A stretch of DNA of 64,000 nucleotides from Aquiflexum sp. TKW24L (lineage in GTDB: Bacteria; Bacteroidota; Bacteroidia; Cytophagales; Cyclobacteriaceae), in NCBI RefSeq assembly GCF_023502205.1, contig NZ_JAMFLG010000001.1:299859-363858 (forward strand), read 5' to 3'. Positions within the stretch are counted from its first letter, which is position 1. Every line of letters begins with the position of its first letter. Below the pieces are notes generated by a model. It was not told where the DNA came from, did not search any database, and saw only the letters and a list, made by a program, of their open reading frames with translations. Below are positions 25,112 to 34,914 of this stretch, one piece after another. The translations under genes were made by a program, and so were the position numbers.

Positions 25112-26891
25112 ATCGAAATTACATATCCTTATTAGGGTATATGGATATTCCAAAAAGTTCATCCCTCATATGTTGGGCATACTGCTCCTGACATTGTTAT
25201 CCACTCCATTGGTTTTGTTAAATCCAGTTCCATTAACCATTATAATTGATAGTGTTTTTGGTGATAAACCTTTACCCTCCATTCTTACAGGGTTGTTCCC
25301 GGATTCAATGGAATACAATTTTGAGACCATGCTATTGATTGCTGTTTCTTTATTGATTGCCATAGCCTTTGTGAAAAGCATTCAAGGCTTACTTTTATGG
25401 GTACTTCATTCCTATGCAGGAGAAAAACTTGTACTATCCTTCAGGAATATACTTTTTGGACATATACAGAGGATGTCTTTAACCTATCATGACCAGGTTG
25501 GGATTTCTGATTCCATCTACCGGATACAATATGATGCCGCCTCTATCAAAGACCTTGTTTTAAATGCCTTGTCACCATTACTAACCGCCTTATTTACAGT
25601 TTTCGGAATGTTGTATATCATGGTTGCTCTACAATGGCAATTAGCTGTGATTGCCATAGCCGTCATCCCATTCCTCTATTTTTTTACCAATTATTCAAGT
25701 AATAAACTGAAAGAAAATTGGATCAATGTAAAAGAATCAGAAAGTGCTGCCATGTCTGTGATCCATGAAACCCTGTCCTCTTTAAGAGTGGTAAAGGCCT
25801 TTGTCCGGGAATCCCATCACCAAAAGCACTTTTTGAAAAAATCTGAAAAGGCAATTACCGGACATTTGAGACTGGCTTTTATTGGAGGAGGTTATGATTT
25901 ATCCGTTGGCCTTTTGATTGCAGTAGGAACTGCAGTATTTCTATACCAAGGAGCTACGTTTGTCCGGGCAGGAGAACTTTCTGTGGGAGAATTGGTGCTT
26001 TTGATGTCCTATTTGGCCCAACTCTTTGGGCCAATGTCCTCTATCAGCAAACAAATAAATTTTCTTCAATCATCATTTGCAAGTCTGGAAAGGGTTGTTG
26101 CTTTATTGGATGAAAATGAAGATGTCAAAGAAGATCCCAATCCAATCCGAATTAAAAGATGCAAAGGTGCGGTGGAATTCAATGAGGTGGAATTTTATTA
26201 CAAAGAAAATCAACCCGTATTGAACAATATTTCATTTAAAGTCAATCCTGGACAGAAGGTGGGAATTGTGGGAACCACAGGCTCTGGTAAATCAACTATT
26301 TTGAGTTTACTTACCAGGTTTTATGAACCGACATCCGGTGAAATTTTGGTTGATGATATTAATATCAATAAATATAAACTCACTGATTACAGAAATCAAT
26401 TTGGTATTGTCCTACAAGAGCCTGTTTTATTTTCCACCACCATTGCCGAAAATATTGCCTATGGCAAACCCGATGCTGAAATGGATGAAATAATAGAAGC
26501 AGCTAAAGTTGCCAATGCCCATGATTTTATTTCAGCTTTCCCTAGCGGATATAACACCCAGGTAGGTGAAAGGGGATTTCAAATGTCCGGTGGGGAGAGG
26601 CAACGTATCTCAATAGCCCGGGCTTTTTTAAAAAATGCCCCTATCCTTATTCTCGACGAACCAACAAGCTCCGTAGATTCCAATACAGAAGGGAAAATCA
26701 TGGAGGCTATGGACAGGTTGATGGAAGGACGAACAAATTTCCTTGTAACACACCGACTGAACACCCTTAATAAATGTGATATTCTGATTCATTTGGAAAT
26801 GGGTAAAATAGTAGACATTGTTTCCAATCATAACGAGGACGAAATGAAACTAAAGATCAAGTCCCTTAGGATGGCCAAACAAGATGGATAA
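25101..26891 (+). CDS. ABC exporter (MsbA-like, fused TM-ATPase)
   Basis: 596 aa half-transporter. Six TM segments in residues ~15-310, then an ATPase domain with Walker A GTTGSGKS (391-398), Q-loop VLQEPVLF, signature MSGGERQ (from 495), Walker B ILILDEPTSSVD and switch His in VTHRLN. Works as a homodimer to flip a lipid-linked or amphipathic glycan. Start codon lies inside the end of the upstream GH-GT2 gene, and its stop overlaps the next gene by 8 bp, so the three are translationally coupled. That coupling implies it exports the product of the surrounding glycosyltransferases. Confidence 0.93.
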   Translation: MENKSKLHILIRVYGYSKKFIPHMLGILLLTLLSTPLVLLNPVPLTIIIDSVFGDKPLPSILTGLFPDSMEYNFETMLLIAVSLLIAIAFVKSIQGLLLWVLHSYAGEKLVLSFRNILFGHIQRMSLTYHDQVGISDSIYRIQYDAASIKDLVLNALSPLLTALFTVFGMLYIMVALQWQLAVIAIAVIPFLYFFTNYSSNKLKENWINVKESESAAMSVIHETLSSLRVVKAFVRESHHQKHFLKKSEKAITGHLRLAFIGGGYDLSVGLLIAVGTAVFLYQGATFVRAGELSVGELVLLMSYLAQLFGPMSSISKQINFLQSSFASLERVVALLDENEDVKEDPNPIRIKRCKGAVEFNEVEFYYKENQPVLNNISFKVNPGQKVGIVGTTGSGKSTILSLLTRFYEPTSGEILVDDININKYKLTDYRNQFGIVLQEPVLFSTTIAENIAYGKPDAEMDEIIEAAKVANAHDFISAFPSGYNTQVGERGFQMSGGERQRISIARAFLKNAPILILDEPTSSVDSNTEGKIMEAMDRLMEGRTNFLVTHRLNTLNKCDILIHLEMGKIVDIVSNHNEDEMKLKIKSLRMAKQDG

Positions 26892-28092
26892 GTTGAAAGT
26901 AATTGTCACCGGATTAATCGGGCAGCATTATGGAATGGGTGGTGTCACTTGGGATTACCTCCAATACCTGATTGGCTTGAAAATTCTGGGACATGAGGTT
27001 TATTATATTGAAGATTCGGGAGAATGGCCTTATAATTTTACCGGTGGTCCTACTGGCGATCAATGGGAAGCTAAGGATTGTGACCAAAATATTCGCCATA
27101 TACATCAGGTATTGCAACGTTATGGTTTGGAAAATAACTGGGCATACAGATATCCTGTGAGCAATACATGGTTTGGTATGTCCGAAACCAAAAGAAAAAA
27201 TGTAATTAAAGAAGCGGATATTCTACTTAATGTATCAGGTACACTTATGACTCCTGAATATTACCGGGAGGTAAAAAAATTGGTCTATATAGATAGTGAT
27301 CCTGGATTTACTGAATTAAAAATGAGGGAATCCAGGTTTCGGGAAAGGGTAATTGGCCATGATTGTTTTTTCAGTTTTGGTGAATTGCTTTCTTCAAAAA
27401 AAACGGATTCAGGAATAAAGTGGCTACCCACAAGAAGTCCAATTGTACTTTCAGAATGGGGCTCTGCCCCTGCCAAAAGTGATCACTACACCACGATAAT
27501 GAATTGGACCAGCTATAAACCCTTAGAAAAGGAGGGAAGAGTATATGGACAAAAGGATGTTGAATTCATAAAATTCCTTGAACTACCACAAAGAAAAAAA
27601 GAATGCAGTTTTGAGGTAGCTATGGCTCCTTTACAACATGATAATTGGAAAACAAAATCACCTTCGGGAAAGGATCTTGGCAATTTTAAATCTCCCCAGG
27701 AACTATTGACCCGATTTGGATGGAAGCTAACTGATGCCCATCAGAAATGTAATACTATGGATAACTATAGGGAGTACATATCAAACTCTAGAGCGGAATG
27801 GAGTGTGGCCAAAGGTGGATATGTGGTGGATAAAAGCGGATGGTTCAGTTGCAGAACTGCTTGCTATCTGGCAGCAGGAAAACCCGCCATTGTGCAAAAT
27901 ACCGGCTTTGACCAAATCTTTCCCACAGGTTTCGGCCTATTTGCCTTTGAATCCATGGAGGAAATAGAAAATGCAGTGGAGCTAGTGGAGGGGAATTATA
28001 CATATCATTGTGAAAAAGCCAAAGAGCTTGCAAAAGCTTATTTGGATTCAGATAAAGTGTTGTCAGTGTTAATAGATTCTGTAAGTTCATAG
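26884..28092 (+). CDS. GT-B-like glycosyltransferase paralog 1
   Basis: 402 aa. N-terminal Rossmann-like half begins KVIVTGLIGQ and contains YLIGLKILGHEVYYIEDSGE; the middle has VYIDSDPGFTELKM; the C-terminal half has VYGQKDVEFIKFLELPQ, WSVAKGGYVVDKSGWFSCRT and CYLAAGKPAIVQNTGFDQ, which resemble the sugar-nucleotide-binding end of GT-B/CgeB-type transferases. Paralogous to the genes at 28243, 32583 and 33751; closest to 28243 by its DS/TDP motif. Overlaps the exporter stop by 8 bp. Donor and acceptor unknown; glycosyltransferase assignment is by fold-level resemblance. Confidence 0.75.
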   Translation: MDKLKVIVTGLIGQHYGMGGVTWDYLQYLIGLKILGHEVYYIEDSGEWPYNFTGGPTGDQWEAKDCDQNIRHIHQVLQRYGLENNWAYRYPVSNTWFGMSETKRKNVIKEADILLNVSGTLMTPEYYREVKKLVYIDSDPGFTELKMRESRFRERVIGHDCFFSFGELLSSKKTDSGIKWLPTRSPIVLSEWGSAPAKSDHYTTIMNWTSYKPLEKEGRVYGQKDVEFIKFLELPQRKKECSFEVAMAPLQHDNWKTKSPSGKDLGNFKSPQELLTRFGWKLTDAHQKCNTMDNYREYISNSRAEWSVAKGGYVVDKSGWFSCRTACYLAAGKPAIVQNTGFDQIFPTGFGLFAFESMEEIENAVELVEGNYTYHCEKAKELAKAYLDSDKVLSVLIDSVSS

Positions 28093-28242
28093 CAATCCAA
28101 AAAACAGAAGAAGCCTTAACAGATAAAAAAAGCCGAGGGATCATTCGTGGGAATTCAGAACATAAATTAAAGGATAGGTAACCAGATTAAAAAAATAATA
28201 AAATTATCCATGGGACCGGTTAACAGTAGTAATAGGGGTAAG

Positions 28243-29388
28243 ATGAGAATTTTGGTAATGGGGTATTTGGTACGTGGTCCTATTGCCGGCATGACTTGGC
28301 ACCATGTTCAATATTTGCTTTCCCTCAAAGCTTTGGGTCATGAGATAGCCTATTGTGAAGACAGTGACGACACCCCATATGCCTGCTATAATCCTGAAAC
28401 ACACATAACAGATCATAACCCAACCTATGGACTGAAATATGTTCAACTACTTTTTGACAAGCTCGGACTGGAAATTAAATGGGCTTATTATGATGCTAAT
28501 TTTGGAAAGTGGTATGGGAAAAGCGCACAGGAGTTTTCCAAATGCAATTCAGATTTCGATATACTGATCAATATATCAGGAATCAACCCCATAAGGGATT
28601 GGATGGGGGACATTCCCATAAGGATATTTATTGATACGGATCCGGTATTCACACAGGTGAGAAATATTCAAGAACCCGCAAGAAAAAAGTTAGTGGATAG
28701 TCATAGCCACCTGTTTAGCTTCGGGGAGAACATCCATCATCCTTACAGTAAAATACCAGATGACGGATTTAGATGGCAAGTCACAAGGCAACCTATTTAT
28801 CTTGATTTTTGGAAACACCATCACCCATTACTTGATAGCCGATTTACAAGTATAATGCAATGGAAAAGTTATGCTCCAGTGAAATTTCAGGAGATAACCT
28901 ATGGTTTAAAAGCAGAGTCATTTTCAATCGTAGAAAACATCCCATTAAAATCGCAAAGTAAAATTGAAATAGCTCTTGGAGGGGATGGCGTTCCCCGAAA
29001 AGAACTTTTGGAAAAAAACTGGATATTGGTAGACCCCATGGAAGTATCAATAGACCCTTGGGTGTATCAAAAGTACATCCAGCAATCCAAAGGAGAATTT
29101 ACTGTGGCCAAATCCGGATATGTCATCAGCAATTCAGGTTGGTTCAGTGAAAGAAGTGCATGTTACCTTGCAAGTGGAAGGCCTGTGATCACACAGGAGA
29201 CTGGTTTCTCACAATGGATGGAGACCGGAGAAGGAGTTTTGAGTTTTGAAACGGAAGACCAAGCTCTATCAGCCTTGGATGAGATCAACTCCAATTATGA
29301 AAAACATTGTCTTAAAGCACTAGAAATTGCACGGGAATATTTTGATGGAGAAAAGATACTTCAAAAATTAATTGACGCATGCCTATGA
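28243..29388 (+). CDS. GT-B-like glycosyltransferase paralog 2
   Basis: 381 aa from the ATG at 28243 (MRILVMGYLVRGP), preceded by AGGGG at a fitting distance and matching the short starts of the paralogs. The ATG at 28210 adds an unmatched 11-residue tail. Same plan as paralog 1: LLSLKALGHEIAYCEDSDDT, IFIDTDPVFTQ, ITYGLKAESF, FTVAKSGYVISNSGWFSERS, CYLASGRPVITQETGF. Separated from paralog 1 by about 150 bp, so it may have its own ribosome entry. Specific sugar unknown. Confidence 0.75.
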   Translation: MRILVMGYLVRGPIAGMTWHHVQYLLSLKALGHEIAYCEDSDDTPYACYNPETHITDHNPTYGLKYVQLLFDKLGLEIKWAYYDANFGKWYGKSAQEFSKCNSDFDILINISGINPIRDWMGDIPIRIFIDTDPVFTQVRNIQEPARKKLVDSHSHLFSFGENIHHPYSKIPDDGFRWQVTRQPIYLDFWKHHHPLLDSRFTSIMQWKSYAPVKFQEITYGLKAESFSIVENIPLKSQSKIEIALGGDGVPRKELLEKNWILVDPMEVSIDPWVYQKYIQQSKGEFTVAKSGYVISNSGWFSERSACYLASGRPVITQETGFSQWMETGEGVLSFETEDQALSALDEINSNYEKHCLKALEIAREYFDGEKILQKLIDACL

Positions 29389-29452
29389 TTTACGCAATAA
29401 CCTCATAAGGTATATTCTAACCTTATAAAAAGCACCATAATTGTTTGAAAAA

Positions 29453-30865
29453 ATGGAAAAACATCGACCTAAGCCATTTGAAAATAGCAATGCAAACCTT
29501 AATATAACTATGTCCTCTGGTATTGAAAATCACTTTAATTCAGAACATTTTCCGGAATTTTCCATGCTAAACTCAGAAAAACGGTTGATTTCACCCAAAA
29601 CCGAAAAGGTGATAAAGATTGCTTTTTTTGATTTCCCTGATGTTTTTGAGGATTTTTACCCACATTATGGTGTCAGTCAGGAAAATTTCTCCTCATGGCA
29701 TAATACCGGTAATCATGGTTGGTTAGAAATCGTCCAAAAAAATCTGGGGGATGTTACTTGGTATGTTCCTTCCATTAAACCTCTAATACAGGAAGCCGTT
29801 CATGAAAAAATTCGCTGCACCATTAAATTTGTTTCTTCCTGTACTTTGCACCGTATTCTTTGGAAATCATTTTATCTTCCCTCCTTTGCTTGGAGGTGGC
29901 AAAGATTTTACAGGAGCTATGCTCTTTTTGCTTCATATTTAGCGCCTTTGTCCTTTTCATTATTGAAAACCATATACAAAGACAAACCTGATGTCCTTTT
30001 TGTACAAGATTATTGCAGTGGAAAATTTGATGTATTGGTATTATTTGCAAAAATTCTCAATGTACCCCTACTTACACTTCACTCTGGCAGTACCTACAAA
30101 GAATATCTTGGAAAAGCAGCAAAAAATATAAGCCTACCAAAGGCAGACTGGATTTTTTCTTCAGGAAATAAGGAAACCCGATTTTTAGAAAACCGTTTTA
30201 ACATTCCCTCAGAAAAAATAAACATTATCCGCCCTCCAATTGACACGAATACTTATCAAATAATGGATAAGGGAAATGCCTGTCAGAATACCAACCTGGA
30301 TCCAAATAGAAGGTATTTGTTGTTTATGGGCAGGTTTGATGATTCGGTAAAACGGATAAGTGCCATCATTAAAGCATTTCAAAATCATGCTCAAACTTTC
30401 CCTGATGTGGATTTGCTTATCATTGGCGGGGGTAAGGATGAAAAAGATCTGAAAGGTCTTGCTAAGGAACTTGTTTCTGGAAGGGTGATTTTCCCTGGTT
30501 GGATTGGAGAAGCTCTAGAAAAATCCTGGTATTACAATGTATCTGAATGTTTGATAATGGCTTCTTGGCGGGAAGGCTTTCCTGTGGTAGTTTGTGAGGC
30601 TTTGTCATGTGGTATTCCAGTGATCTCTTCAAATGTGGGAGGCATAAGTGACTTGGTGAATTCAGATATATCCGGTTGGTTGTTTGAACCAGGTGATGAT
30701 AAGTCTCTATCTGAACATATAAATTATGTGATGTCCAATCCCGGCAAAATAAAAGAGATGAAATCCCCTATCAGAAAGCTGGCGGAAGACACTGTTTCCT
30801 TTGATGCAGTGGAGCAATCCCTTCGCATAGGTTTTGAATCCGTGCTTAAGAATCAGATAAGTTGA
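29453..30865 (+). CDS. GT4-family glycosyltransferase
   Basis: 470 aa from the ATG at 29453; an upstream TTG at 29441 is less likely. N-terminal ~50 residues are polar and not family-typical. The GT-B core follows: LLTLHSGSTYKEYLGK in the acceptor half, then LLFMGRFDDSVKRIS, LLIIGGGKDEKDLK and the diagnostic E-x7-E motif in REGFPVVVCEALSCGIPVI, as in retaining GT4 enzymes. Cytoplasmic, using an NDP-sugar donor. It lies between the two pairs of GT-B-like paralogs and 2 bp before the deacetylase-like gene. Confidence 0.9.
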   Translation: MEKHRPKPFENSNANLNITMSSGIENHFNSEHFPEFSMLNSEKRLISPKTEKVIKIAFFDFPDVFEDFYPHYGVSQENFSSWHNTGNHGWLEIVQKNLGDVTWYVPSIKPLIQEAVHEKIRCTIKFVSSCTLHRILWKSFYLPSFAWRWQRFYRSYALFASYLAPLSFSLLKTIYKDKPDVLFVQDYCSGKFDVLVLFAKILNVPLLTLHSGSTYKEYLGKAAKNISLPKADWIFSSGNKETRFLENRFNIPSEKINIIRPPIDTNTYQIMDKGNACQNTNLDPNRRYLLFMGRFDDSVKRISAIIKAFQNHAQTFPDVDLLIIGGGKDEKDLKGLAKELVSGRVIFPGWIGEALEKSWYYNVSECLIMASWREGFPVVVCEALSCGIPVISSNVGGISDLVNSDISGWLFEPGDDKSLSEHINYVMSNPGKIKEMKSPIRKLAEDTVSFDAVEQSLRIGFESVLKNQIS

Positions 30866-30867
30866 TT

Positions 30868-32550
30868 ATGGATACTTTCTTGATCATTAGCGATAGCAAA
30901 TTAGTTAAAAAGGAAAAAAATATCTGGGGGGATGGATCATGGCTTCCTTCCAAGGATAGAGAAGCCCTGGAATGGTATATGATTGCCAAAATGATGGGAT
31001 GGAAAGCTGAAATCATTTCAACCAAAGAAGAAAAATGGGAACCGGTTCCTGAAATCAGTTACAAATGGATCGTTTTAGCCTGTGATCCAGAAACAGTACA
31101 TCCATTTTTGATCAAAACGATTCTGGATCTGATTGAAGAATTACCCTCTTTGTTGATCTTAAGAAAGGGTTTAAATAATGCATCATGGCACAGCATATTG
31201 GGATTAACATTTTCAGAAGAATTGGCATCGGGAAAAGAACTTTATGTTTCTATTGAAGATCTTGAAATCATTTCTCTAATTAAACCTATTAGTGGATACA
31301 GAGTAGAAGCAGAAGAAAACCAATCACCTTTAATTCTCATCAATCAAAATCCTATAAGTATCCAAATTAAATATGGAAAAAGTCATCTTGTAGGATTGGG
31401 TTTCAACCCAATAGAAAAAATAGATGAACACCCGGAATTCTTTCCTTTAATCAAACAAATTCTGACAATATCACATCCAACAGCTGTTGCATGGATAGAC
31501 TGGACAGGTACCATGGCGCTACGCATGGACGATCCGGGTAGTTCTGAAATTATCCACCATGAAATATATCAAAATACACCAAAACTAACTGAAAATCAGT
31601 GGCTTGAGATAGGTTCTATTATAGAGAATTTTAATGCGAAACTGAGCATAGCTTACGTAAACGGTTGGGTAGATGATGGAAATCGGGAAAAAGGGGAATT
31701 ACATATCAAAGGCCAATTAGTTGATCGACTGGCAGGCGAGGTTTATCCATCACAGGAAGTTCTTTATTTGTCCAAAAAAAATGTCAGTTATGACTATGTC
31801 TCAGAGTATCATTGCATTCAGAAATTAATTCTTCAGCAAAAGGCACAAGTGGAAACCCATGGATTCACCCATCTTTATCCTGATCTTAACTCTTGGTCAA
31901 TATCTCCCAATAAATCCAATGATATCAATTGGTTTAGGGAATTTGGAGCTGATGCAATGAAGTTTATCAAAGACAGTTCACCTGAAAATCATCCCTTGCA
32001 AAATGCCTCAAAAGCCTTGAAATCTTATTGGAATGACCAACCTGTGGTGATGGTATTTCCAGGTGAAACATTCACCCTACAAACTCAAAAGGATGCATTG
32101 GAAATGCGCTGGAAAATGATCAGCAGTTATTACCAAGCCTTTAAAATTGAAGAAAGGTTTTGCTGGACACAATTGGTGGAAGCCCCCTATTTGGATCAAC
32201 ATGATATAAGTTGGGGAATCAAAGAATGTCCAGTTGTCGGTTATTTCCATGACTTTGATCTTTCAAAACATGGTGTCGGGTGGTTTTCCGATTGTCTAGA
32301 AAACTGGAAAGAATGCGGATTTAAATATTTTATTGACCTGCGTACCCTGTTGATTGGATATAATTTCAACCTCACTTTGGAGGACAAACCAAACATTGGG
32401 ATTTTACATTTAAACAATAAATTATATACACCAGATGGTTACCCTTTTCGGATTAAAATCAAGCTAATTGAAAAGGGAAAAATATTAAAAATTGCTTCTC
32501 CCAATAAAGAAGGTGACATTCAACAATATAATAATCTGGTGATTATTTAA
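30868..32550 (+). CDS. Polysaccharide-deacetylase-like (NodB-type fold) protein, tentative
   Basis: 560 aa from the ATG at 30868, 2 bp after the previous stop. I do not recognise the whole protein. The central part has MALRMDDPGSSE (Asp221, Asp222) and, 108 residues on, ETHGFTHLYPDL with His331 and His335. An Asp plus H-xxx-H is the metal triad of NodB-like carbohydrate esterases and related DUF2334 proteins. No signal peptide, so it would act in the cytoplasm. N-terminal ~200 residues resemble a glutamine-amidotransferase-like or trimming domain only loosely. Role: possible N-deacetylation of a glycan intermediate before export. Confidence 0.55.
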   Translation: MDTFLIISDSKLVKKEKNIWGDGSWLPSKDREALEWYMIAKMMGWKAEIISTKEEKWEPVPEISYKWIVLACDPETVHPFLIKTILDLIEELPSLLILRKGLNNASWHSILGLTFSEELASGKELYVSIEDLEIISLIKPISGYRVEAEENQSPLILINQNPISIQIKYGKSHLVGLGFNPIEKIDEHPEFFPLIKQILTISHPTAVAWIDWTGTMALRMDDPGSSEIIHHEIYQNTPKLTENQWLEIGSIIENFNAKLSIAYVNGWVDDGNREKGELHIKGQLVDRLAGEVYPSQEVLYLSKKNVSYDYVSEYHCIQKLILQQKAQVETHGFTHLYPDLNSWSISPNKSNDINWFREFGADAMKFIKDSSPENHPLQNASKALKSYWNDQPVVMVFPGETFTLQTQKDALEMRWKMISSYYQAFKIEERFCWTQLVEAPYLDQHDISWGIKECPVVGYFHDFDLSKHGVGWFSDCLENWKECGFKYFIDLRTLLIGYNFNLTLEDKPNIGILHLNNKLYTPDGYPFRIKIKLIEKGKILKIASPNKEGDIQQYNNLVII

Positions 32551-32582
32551 ATACTGATAGTAGGAATTAACGAAACAGCGCT

Positions 32583-33731
32583 ATGGCAAAAATCATTGTA
32601 AACGGATCAATTGTAAAGTTTCCGACAGGTGGCCTTGTCCAATTCATGATGGCCTATATTATAGGGTTAAAAAAGCTGGGAAATGAGGTTTATTTTATAG
32701 AAAAAAGCGAATGGGAATATGCATGTTTTGATATGAGCCAATTGATTATGACCGATGACTGTACCTACGGTCTTAATTTTTTAAATAATCTTATGAGAAA
32801 ATATGGGATGGAAAATAATTGGTGTTTTTTCGATTATAAAAGGAATTATTATGGAATGGACCAAAATCAACTCAATAAGCTTTTTAAAGAATGTGATGTT
32901 TATTTGGATCTTGAATGGGGAGAATGGGATCAAGGTTCGGAAAATGTCCCCATTAGGGTATTTATCGATGGCGAACCGGGTTGGTTTCAATTTAAACTAC
33001 GCAATATGGTATCCGAGGGACAAAGCCTGCCAAAATATGACCACTATTTTACAGATGGATTCAATATTGGAGAAGAAGGTAATATTATTCCGACTGTTGG
33101 GATTGAATGGAAAAAAGCATGGACACCCATAATAATTGAAAACCCAAAATTATCATACCAACCCCCTGTCAAAAATGCGCCATTTAGTACTGTTATGAAT
33201 TGGAAATCACATAAGGAGGTAACATTCAATGGGAGAGTTTACGGGCAAAAAAATATTGAATTTGAAAAATTTATGTCCCTGCCAAAATTTGTCAAACAAG
33301 CAATGGAGGTGGCAGTTTCAGGTGAAGGAGTGCCCCACCAAAAGTTAAAAGATAATTTATGGTCAGTAAAGAGTGCCTTTGATGTGGTTCCTACGGTGGA
33401 TGCATACCATGATTATATCGGCAGATCCAAGGGTGAATTTTGCATTGTAAAAAATGTTTTTGTGGACTCTCAATGTGGCTGGTTTGGGGAAAGGGCAGGT
33501 TATTATATGCTTCAGGGAAGACCTGTCATCAGCCAGGATACAGGGTTCTCCAAACACCTTCCTTGTGGCCTTGGCGTATTAGCTATTAATACCTTGGATG
33601 AAGCCATTGAAGCCATAGACAGAATCAACAGTGAATATACAAAACATGCTCAATCTGCCATAGAAATGGTTTTTGAGTACTTTGATTCAGATAAAGTGCT
33701 CAAAAAAATAATAGAAAAAATAGGGATTTGA
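32583..33731 (+). CDS. GT-B-like glycosyltransferase paralog 3
   Basis: 382 aa. Same architecture as paralogs 1 and 2: IIGLKKLGNEVYFIEKSEWE, then VFIDGEPGWFQFKLRNM, VYGQKNIEFEKFMSLPKF, EFCIVKNVFVDSQCGWFGER and GYYMLQGRPVISQDTGFSK. The central motif is DGEPGW instead of DSDPGF/DTDPVF, which groups it with paralog 4 next door. Probable cytoplasmic GT of the same glycan pathway; donor unknown. Confidence 0.75.
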   Translation: MAKIIVNGSIVKFPTGGLVQFMMAYIIGLKKLGNEVYFIEKSEWEYACFDMSQLIMTDDCTYGLNFLNNLMRKYGMENNWCFFDYKRNYYGMDQNQLNKLFKECDVYLDLEWGEWDQGSENVPIRVFIDGEPGWFQFKLRNMVSEGQSLPKYDHYFTDGFNIGEEGNIIPTVGIEWKKAWTPIIIENPKLSYQPPVKNAPFSTVMNWKSHKEVTFNGRVYGQKNIEFEKFMSLPKFVKQAMEVAVSGEGVPHQKLKDNLWSVKSAFDVVPTVDAYHDYIGRSKGEFCIVKNVFVDSQCGWFGERAGYYMLQGRPVISQDTGFSKHLPCGLGVLAINTLDEAIEAIDRINSEYTKHAQSAIEMVFEYFDSDKVLKKIIEKIGI

Positions 33732-33750
33732 AACTCGAAAACCCAATTCG

Positions 33751-34908
33751 ATGAAAAATATTATAATCAGTGGTTCCATTATCAAATATCCCTGGGGTGG
33801 CCTTATACAACTTTGGACAGCATGGTTTCATGGATTAAAATCCTTGGGATATAAAGTTTATTACGTGGAAGATGTTTCCTGGGAATATGCATGTTATAAC
33901 GTTGAAACCAAGTTGATGATCAATGATCCAAGTTATGGCATAATGAGGGTGATCGAAGAACTGAAAAGATATGATATGCAGAATAGCTGGTGTTTTATTG
34001 ATCATGAAGAAACTCATTTTGGCATGTCTAAGCAAGAGCTGATAAAAGTGTTTAAAGAGGCCGACGTTTTCATTGACACACAATTTGACACTTTACCTCA
34101 GTATTCAATGAATGGACCTTTAAGAGTTTTGTTGGATGGAGAACCCGGATGGAACCAGATTGGCATTCAGAATATGATTGATTCGGGTGAAGCCGTTCCA
34201 GCTTATGATGCCTATTTTTCTCTAGGTTTAAATATTGGAACCCCAAAGGCAAAGGCTCCGGATCTGGGAATAACCTGGGAGAAGATGATGGTTCCGGTTT
34301 TGATTGAGCCTACTCCCTATATACCTGTTTCAAAAGATGCTTCTTTTACCACGGTTATGGCTTGGCAAGCAAATCCAGTAAAAACATACGAAGGTAAAAC
34401 CTTTGGGATGAAAGATGTGGAATTCCAAAAATTTTTGGAATTGCCCAAATTGGTCAACCAGAAGATGGAAATTGCTGTATCCGGCCCAAATGTACCTTGG
34501 GATCTTCTTAAAGAAAACAGATGGAATGTTGTGAATGCCGACGATATTTCTGTAACCCTTACAAGCTATAAAAAATATATTAATGGCTCCAAAGGTGAAT
34601 TCTCCGTAGCAAAGAATGCCCATGTGGCTACTAAAAATGGCATGTTTTTAGAAAGGTCTGGTTATTATTTGCTTTCGGGTAGACCTGTAGTTCTACAAGA
34701 TACCGGATGGTCAGAATATTTACCAACCGGAAGAGGCTTGTTTGCGGTCAACTTTTTAGATGAAGCGGTTGACGCTATTGACCAAATTAATGGAGATTAT
34801 CAGAGACACGCTAAATGGGCAAATGAATTTGCGATGGAATTTTTGGATTCCGTAAAAACCATCAGTGGTTTTATGGAAACTTTAAAGACAAAATATGGAA
34901 GGAAATAA
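33751..34908 (+). CDS. GT-B-like glycosyltransferase paralog 4
   Basis: 385 aa, 19 bp after paralog 3 and closest to it: FHGLKSLGYKVYYVEDVSWE, VLLDGEPGWNQIGIQNMI, TFGMKDVEFQKFLELPKL, EFSVAKNAHVATKNGMFLER, GYYLLSGRPVVLQDTGWSE. Last gene of the rightward cluster, ending 6 bp from the convergent stop of the sugar operon. The GWF residues of the other three paralogs are GMF here, a change in an otherwise fixed C-terminal loop. Confidence 0.75.
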   Translation: MKNIIISGSIIKYPWGGLIQLWTAWFHGLKSLGYKVYYVEDVSWEYACYNVETKLMINDPSYGIMRVIEELKRYDMQNSWCFIDHEETHFGMSKQELIKVFKEADVFIDTQFDTLPQYSMNGPLRVLLDGEPGWNQIGIQNMIDSGEAVPAYDAYFSLGLNIGTPKAKAPDLGITWEKMMVPVLIEPTPYIPVSKDASFTTVMAWQANPVKTYEGKTFGMKDVEFQKFLELPKLVNQKMEIAVSGPNVPWDLLKENRWNVVNADDISVTLTSYKKYINGSKGEFSVAKNAHVATKNGMFLERSGYYLLSGRPVVLQDTGWSEYLPTGRGLFAVNFLDEAVDAIDQINGDYQRHAKWANEFAMEFLDSVKTISGFMETLKTKYGRK

Positions 34909-34914
34909 ATATAC

